This document shows positions 45,642 to 46,744 of a stretch of 46,744 bases of DNA, piece after piece. Origin of the DNA: Limnohabitans sp. (GTDB taxonomy: Bacteria; Pseudomonadota; Gammaproteobacteria; Burkholderiales; Burkholderiaceae_C). The translations under genes were made by a program, and so were the position numbers. The stretch lies in NCBI GenBank assembly GCA_018882835.1, contig VERE01000021.1, forward strand, positions 1 through 46,744, written 5' to 3'. Numbering within the stretch: the stretch's first letter is position 1; each line of letters begins with the position of its first letter. The notes under the pieces are model-generated. The model was not told where the DNA came from and did no database searches. It saw nothing but the letters and a program-made list of their open reading frames with translations.

Positions 45642-45656
45642 CTGAACGGTTTTCAA
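45628..45656 (-). promoter_or_regulatory. nrdA promoter
   Basis: Read on the - strand, TTGAAA (45651-45656) and TATAGT (45628-45633) are exactly 17 bases apart. The start would be near 45621, giving a ~97-base untranslated leader. The -10 lies inside one NrdR box and the -35 abuts the other. Confidence 0.72.
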
Positions 45657-45657
45657 C

Positions 45658-45673
45658 ACACCATAGGTAGTGT
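45658..45673 (-). promoter_or_regulatory. NrdR box, distal
   Basis: The 16-mer ACACCATAGGTAGTGT at 45658-45673 has perfect ACAC/GTGT arms. Its offset from the first box is 32 bases, three helical turns, the spacing known for paired NrdR boxes. Confidence 0.82.
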
Positions 45674-45901
45674 TTTGGAAAAAAATACAGACTTCTGCTC
45701 GGCTGCATTTGCAAGTCCGATGTCAGCTTGCCAATCGGGTGTCGTGCCGAGGCGCATGAATTCAATGCTGGCATCAAAAAATCACGGATCGATGCGGGTT
45801 GGAAACGGATTTGGCTTGCAATACCGCATGCATGCTGAACTTGTCAGGCATGCACTGAAAATGTGCGCTGATGACGCTGTGCAAACGTCGGCCTGTGCCG
45901 T
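45674..45901. other. Gene-free stretch between nrdA promoter and ampD
   Basis: No credible gene is seen in this part. A hairpin (45829-45838 with 45844-45854, one bulged base, 5-base loop) with GCATGC arms lies downstream of ampD on the - strand and might end its transcript, although it lacks a T tract. Confidence 0.4.
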
Positions 45902-46501
45902 TCAGCCATCGCGAACAGACTCGGGAAAATACTGAGCAGGCCAGCCGAGTTCGTGTTGCAAAAACCCCCACAAAAAGCCCGGCCCGGGGTCCTTTTTACG
46001 CCCTGGCGCAATGTGCTCATGTCCTGCAATGTGGGCAATCGGGTATTGCGCTTTCAAGTCGGTACACAGGCGCGCCAGGGTGATGTACTGCGCTGCTTCA
46101 AATGACTCGCCTTCGAGGCCTTCCAGCTCGATGCCGATCGAGTCATCGTTGCATTGGTCCCGCCCTCGATAGTGCGATACGCCAGCATGCCAGGCCCGAT
46201 CGTCACAGCTGACAAATTGCAGCAAAGCACCGTCACGTCGCACGACAAAATGGGCTGACACCTGCAAGCCACGAATGCCTGCGAAGTAGGGGTGCGCGTC
46301 CCAATCCAGCGTGTTGGTGAACAGCTTCTCGATTTCAGGGCCGCCGTACATTCCAGGGGGCAAGCTGATCGAATGGATCACCAGCAAATCAATGGGTGTC
46401 AGCGCCGGACGGGGGCCATGGTTGGGGGAGGCAATCCAGCGTGCGGGACGGTACCAGCCCTGGTGCCACAAGGGCGTAGCGGAAAAGGAGGGGGCCGACA
46501 T
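45902..46501 (-). CDS. ampD: 1,6-anhydro-N-acetylmuramyl-L-alanine amidase AmpD
   Basis: AmpD cleaves the peptide from 1,6-anhydroMurNAc in the cytoplasm during wall recycling, and so sets the inducer level of AmpR-type beta-lactamase control where present. The 199-aa amidase_2 protein has the zinc ligands His43 (VIHSISLPPG), His161 and Asp171 (GHEHIAPGRKKDPGPGF), the catalytic Glu125 (SIGIELEG) and Lys169. The ATG at 46501 follows the PP0621-like gene directly; an in-frame start twelve codons earlier would overlap that gene. Confidence 0.95.
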   Translation of the reverse strand: MSAPSFSATPLWHQGWYRPARWIASPNHGPRPALTPIDLLVIHSISLPPGMYGGPEIEKLFTNTLDWDAHPYFAGIRGLQVSAHFVVRRDGALLQFVSCDDRAWHAGVSHYRGRDQCNDDSIGIELEGLEGESFEAAQYITLARLCTDLKAQYPIAHIAGHEHIAPGRKKDPGPGFLWGFLQHELGWPAQYFPESVRDG

Positions 46502-46502
46502 G

Positions 46503-46727
46503 TCAGCCCTCTTGCTGTTGTTTGTGGGCTTCGCCACAGTACAGTCCCTGTGCGCCGGTCACGGCATCCTGACGGGGCAGATGCACGCCACAGTGCTGGC
46601 ACTGAATCATTTCCTGCGGACCCTTGGCGGTGGGATGTTTTTCGGTCTTGGCACCGTGACCTCTGGATGGCCGTCGAAGCCACCAGACCGCAGCCAGGAC
46701 CACGAGCAGCAATATCAGGTATTTCAC
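46503..46727 (-). CDS. Small PP0621-type membrane protein with zinc motif
   Basis: The 74-aa protein has one N-terminal membrane helix (about 2-17, KYLILLLVVLAAVWWL), a basic linker, and a CxxC-x17-CxxxH cluster (Cys43, Cys46, Cys64, His68) likely to bind zinc. It matches the small PP0621 family often found beside ampD in betaproteobacteria; function unknown. It starts with GTG, 17 bases from the window edge, so a longer start cannot be excluded. Confidence 0.75.
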   Translation of the reverse strand: MKYLILLLVVLAAVWWLRRPSRGHGAKTEKHPTAKGPQEMIQCQHCGVHLPRQDAVTGAQGLYCGEAHKQQQEG

Positions 46728-46744
46728 GGGGTACGGCCCAGGAT

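Noticed and set aside
1-46744. tRNA, rRNA, CRISPR, insertion sequence or prophage
   Set aside because: I looked for cloverleaf-like segments, spaced repeats, transposase motifs and phage genes and saw none; the toxin-antitoxin pair is the only clear mobile-type element.

Overview
The window looks like a chromosomal segment of a betaproteobacterium of the order Burkholderiales, most likely family Comamonadaceae (Limnohabitans/Rhodoferax/Acidovorax-like). This rests on the gene order, the high-GC codon use, a (P)AAKK histone H1-like protein, a DksA with a long Ala/Lys/Pro tail, and the pair accBC-prmA followed by a zinc-ribbon/DUF3426 gene. I assigned it by eye from protein motifs and gene order; no database search was run.

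Layout. (1) 1-1183: a DksA-family regulator and its terminator. (2) 1309-19578: a complete division and cell wall (dcw) cluster, all on the + strand and mostly with start/stop overlaps: mraZ, rsmH, ftsL, ftsI, murE, murF, mraY, murD, ftsW, murG, murC, ddl, ftsQ, ftsA, ftsZ, lpxC. It is preceded by a promoter that overlaps four 10-bp-phased MraZ-type repeats. ruvC follows. (3) 20169-20882: a small HigB/HigA-type toxin-antitoxin module driven by a promoter that is itself a 15-bp perfect inverted repeat. (4) 20952-24609, - strand: an RNase II/R-family nuclease, a TonB-like protein and mtgA. (5) 24732-27809: a 1025-aa repeat protein with seven Ig-like repeats, a cadherin-like unit and dockerin-like calcium loops; it is the most accessory-looking gene here. 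(6) 27811-31972: a YqiA-type esterase on the - strand, then rodA, a beta-hydroxyacid dehydrogenase and tldD. (7) 31984-33259: DAHP synthase (aroG) behind what reads as a classical Phe/Tyr transcription attenuator with a 22-codon leader peptide. (8) 33299-40578: mpl on the - strand; then a conserved unknown gene, a TlpA-like thioredoxin, accB, accC, prmA, a DUF3426 protein, a nucleoside kinase-like protein and a YggU-family protein. (9) 40632-46727, all - strand: a histone H1-like protein, nrdB, nrdA with two NrdR boxes over its promoter, ampD and a PP0621-like small protein.

How the genes fit together. Peptidoglycan is the theme: precursor synthesis (murE/F/mraY/murD/G/C/ddl), polymerisation (ftsI, ftsW, rodA, mtgA), and recycling (mpl, ampD). 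Division (ftsL/Q/A/Z) and lipid A commitment (lpxC) share the main cluster; fatty acid initiation (accBC) and dNTP supply (nrdAB) lie further along.

The most interesting signals are regulatory. They are the Phe/Tyr attenuator before aroG; the phased MraZ and NrdR operators; the palindromic toxin promoter; and a repeated arrangement in which a -10-like hexamer ends six bases before a start codon that lacks a clear Shine-Dalgarno sequence, which suggests leaderless mRNAs. No tRNA, rRNA, CRISPR array, insertion sequence or prophage was seen.
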